From Pseudomonas sp. MRSN 12121 (lineage in GTDB: Bacteria > Pseudomonadota > Gammaproteobacteria > Pseudomonadales > Pseudomonadaceae): a stretch of 64,000 nt of DNA. Location of the stretch: the NCBI RefSeq assembly GCF_000931465.1, contig NZ_CP010892.1, positions 3,185,388 to 3,249,387 of the forward strand, written 5' to 3'. The translations under genes and the position numbers were made by a program. This document shows positions 62,396 to 64,000 of this stretch, piece after piece. Numbering within the stretch: position 1 is the first letter of the stretch; every line of letters starts with the position of its first letter. Under the pieces are notes generated by a model. The model was not told the DNA's origin and did not search any database. It was given only the letters and a program-made list of their open reading frames with translations.

Positions 62396-63721
62396 ATGCT
62401 TGAAGCGACCTCCCAGCGCCGCCTTCTTGTGGTCGACCCCTGCGATGACTGCCATCGCCTGCTGCCGGGCTTGCGCACGGTGGGCTGGGAAGTGGACAGC
62501 TGCGACCTGGAGTCGGCTGTCGACCGTGGCTGTGACGTCGGCCTGTTGCGTTTGCAGGCGACACACCTGGAACGCCCCGAAGCGGTCAAGGAGCTGATCA
62601 GTCGCAGCGGCACCGAGTGGATCGCGGTGCTCAGCCCCGACGTGCTGCGTTTGCAGAACGTCGGGGATTTCGTCTGCGAATGGTTTTTCGATTTCCACAC
62701 CCTGCCGTTCGATGTCTCGCGGGTCCAGGTGACCCTCGGGCGGGCTTTCGGCATGGCGCGCCTGCGGGGCCAGGGCACTGTTCGCGTCGACCAGCCCGAA
62801 CACGAGTTGCTGGGCGACAGCCGCTCGATCCGCGAGTTGCGCAAACTCCTGGGCAAGCTGGCGCCCACCGAGTCGCCGGTGCTGATCCGCGGCGAGAGCG
62901 GCACGGGCAAGGAGTTGGTGGCCAGGACCCTGCACCAGCAGTCGCAACGCCACGACAAGCCCTTCGTGGCGATCAATTGCGGGGCCATCCCCGAGCACCT
63001 GATCCAGTCCGAGCTGTTCGGCCACGAGAAGGGCGCGTTCACCGGCGCCCATCAACGCAAGATCGGGCGTATCGAGGCGGCCCATGGCGGCACGCTGTTT
63101 CTCGACGAAATCGGCGATCTGCCGCTGGAGCTGCAAGCCAATCTGTTGCGCTTCCTGCAGGAAAAACACATCGAGCGAGTCGGCGGCAACCAGCCGATCC
63201 CGGTGGATGTGCGGGTATTGGCCGCAACCCATGTCGACCTGGAAGCGGCGATCGGCCGCGGACGCTTTCGCGAGGACCTGTATTACCGCCTGAACGTGTT
63301 GCAGGTGGTCACGGCTCCGCTGCGCGAGCGGCATGGCGACATCGGCATGCTGGCCAGCCATTTTTCCCGCTTCTATAGCCAGGAAACCGGCCGTCGGCCG
63401 CGCAGTTTCAGCGAAGACGCCCTGGTGGCCATGGGCAAGCACGATTGGCCGGGCAATGTCCGCGAGCTGGCCAATCGGGTGCGTCGCGGCCTGGTACTGG
63501 CCGAGGGACGCCAGATCGAGGCCCGCGACCTGGGCCTGCTCAGCCCGCAGGCCGGCATCGCGCCGATGGGTACGCTGGAGGACTACAAGCATCGCGCCGA
63601 GCGCCAGGCCCTGTGCGACGTGCTGGATCGGCACAGCGATAACCTGAGTGTCGCGGCCAGGGTCCTGGGCATTTCCCGCCCGACCTTCTACCGGTTGCTG
63701 CACAAGCACCAGATCCGCTAG
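62396..63721 (+). CDS. Sigma-54-type activator (VpsR/AlgB-like) with degenerate receiver domain
   Basis: A 441-aa protein. The N-terminal 120 residues are receiver-like (RRLLVVDPCDDCHRLLPGLRTVGWEVDSCDLES). The AAA+ domain has Walker A VLIRGESGTGKELVARTLH, the sigma-54 contact loop ELFGHEKGAFTGAHQ, Walker B GTLFLDEIGDLPLE, and a C-terminal Fis-type HTH (LSVAARVLGISRPTFYRLLHKH). The phospho-acceptor Asp position of the receiver (DVGLLRL) carries Arg, so phosphorylation there is unlikely. Such proteins control exopolysaccharide and biofilm genes. The GAFTGA loop is intact, so it could act with sigma-54. The N-terminal family resembles VpsR. Confidence 0.83.
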   Translation: MLEATSQRRLLVVDPCDDCHRLLPGLRTVGWEVDSCDLESAVDRGCDVGLLRLQATHLERPEAVKELISRSGTEWIAVLSPDVLRLQNVGDFVCEWFFDFHTLPFDVSRVQVTLGRAFGMARLRGQGTVRVDQPEHELLGDSRSIRELRKLLGKLAPTESPVLIRGESGTGKELVARTLHQQSQRHDKPFVAINCGAIPEHLIQSELFGHEKGAFTGAHQRKIGRIEAAHGGTLFLDEIGDLPLELQANLLRFLQEKHIERVGGNQPIPVDVRVLAATHVDLEAAIGRGRFREDLYYRLNVLQVVTAPLRERHGDIGMLASHFSRFYSQETGRRPRSFSEDALVAMGKHDWPGNVRELANRVRRGLVLAEGRQIEARDLGLLSPQAGIAPMGTLEDYKHRAERQALCDVLDRHSDNLSVAARVLGISRPTFYRLLHKHQIR

Positions 63722-63735
63722 GACGGCACAACGAA

Positions 63736-63775
63736 AAAGGCCCGCGGCGAGCGATTCGCCGCGGGCTTTTTTTTA
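63736..63775. terminator. Strong terminator after the activator gene
   Basis: A 10-bp stem, GCCCGCGGCG / CGCCGCGGGC (63741-63750 and 63758-63767), is followed by eight T on the plus strand and by AAAAA on its left, so it may serve both converging genes. Confidence 0.9.
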
Positions 63776-63784
63776 TCGGTGGCG

Positions 63785-64000
63785 TCAGAAGTAGTAAGGG
63801 AATTTCAGGCTGAAGGTGAAGTCCGGCGCATCGTCGGTCAGGCCGATCGACAGGCTGGGCACTATGGTCAGGTTATCGGTCGCGGCCAGGGTCATGCCGA
63901 CGTTGAAGTAGCCGGCGTTGGCATCGCTGGACACCACCGACTGCCAGTCGCCGCCGTCTTCCTTGAGCTTGCTCTTGCGCTGGATCAGGTCGGAGACCGA
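63785..64000 (-). CDS. MetA-type outer-membrane transporter/channel, 3' part only
   Basis: The minus strand is open from the window edge to the TGA at 63785-63787 and gives 71 residues. The piece begins [20 protein letters not shown] and ends [18 protein letters not shown], with beta-strand alternation ([23 protein letters not shown]) and a C-terminal Phe, as in beta-barrel outer-membrane proteins of the 'MetA pathway of phenol degradation' family. The rest lies outside the window, so function remains open. Confidence 0.6.
   Translation of the reverse strand, partial: SVSDLIQRKSKLKEDGGDWQSVVSSDANAGYFNVGMTLAATDNLTIVPSLSIGLTDDAPDFTFSLKFPYYF

Noticed and set aside
1..64000. tRNA, rRNA, insertion sequences, prophage or integron features
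   Set aside because: No cloverleaf-like or rRNA sequence, no transposase or integrase frame and no terminal inverted repeats with a gene inside were seen.

Overview
The window is a 64 kb stretch of a high-GC Gammaproteobacterium, almost certainly Pseudomonas of the fluorescens/protegens/chlororaphis kind. The signs are the REP palindromes built on the GTAGGAGCGAGGCTTGCCCGCGA type, the Pseudomonas-type phenylacetate cluster with a ligand-specific OprD-family porin, gene types typical of the genus (NhaB, DpkA, CptA, a PtrA-like protein, a short Gnd next to Zwf), and strong GC bias at codon third positions throughout. It reads as core and conserved accessory chromosome. I see no rRNA, tRNA, CRISPR array, phage or insertion sequence.

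Left end (1-8 kb): the end of a c-type cytochrome gene overlaps a Tat-exported FccB-like flavoprotein. A leftward copper-resistance block follows: copA-copB-copC-copD, a REP pair, a DUF411/CopG protein and a YqaA-like membrane protein. A candidate CopR operator lies between copA and a divergent small SnoaL-like exported protein.

Middle (7.5-33 kb): single genes and divergent regulator/target pairs. They include an SRPBCC protein, an unidentified 176-aa protein, an aldo/keto reductase with a LysR regulator, a Fur-like regulator, a penicillin acylase/AHL acylase-type Ntn hydrolase, a FecR-like protein with no adjacent sigma factor, dpkA, a nitrilase with a LysR regulator, a DHA2 transporter with a LysR regulator, a ferric-reductase-like flavoprotein, a glutaminase with a LysR regulator, a xanthine/uracil permease, a WYL regulator and zapE. 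Four copies of a 'TGTAGCCGCTG' repeat family lie in the gaps between 26.7 and 30.9 kb.

33-44 kb: a heavy-metal-type two-component system next to a small PtrA-like protein whose upstream palindrome has the same TGACA-N4-TGTNAT layout as the copA operator. This suggests one copper regulon spread over two loci. Next come a CptA-type phosphoethanolamine transferase, a 57-aa coiled-coil protein, the tightly coupled gnd-zwf-HAD operon and nhaB.

44-61.5 kb: a complete aerobic phenylacetate (phenylacetyl-CoA epoxide) pathway. The leftward paaFGHIJK unit ends in a terminator. A second leftward unit, paaABCDE - DUF485 - acetate/phenylacetate-type symporter - OprD-family porin - paaZ, follows it. paaY and the repressor gene paaX are divergent on the right. 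Five copies of a TGYGATACNWAA element sit at the two control regions and are proposed PaaX operators. Substrate enters through the porin and symporter. PaaK makes phenylacetyl-CoA, PaaABCDE epoxidises it, PaaG isomerises it, PaaZ opens and oxidises the ring, and PaaJ/F/H carry out the beta-oxidation steps. PaaI and PaaY are salvage thioesterases.

Right end: a small conserved protein, a sigma-54 activator-type regulator with a degenerate receiver-like N-terminus, and the 3' end of a MetA-type outer-membrane protein gene cut by the window edge.
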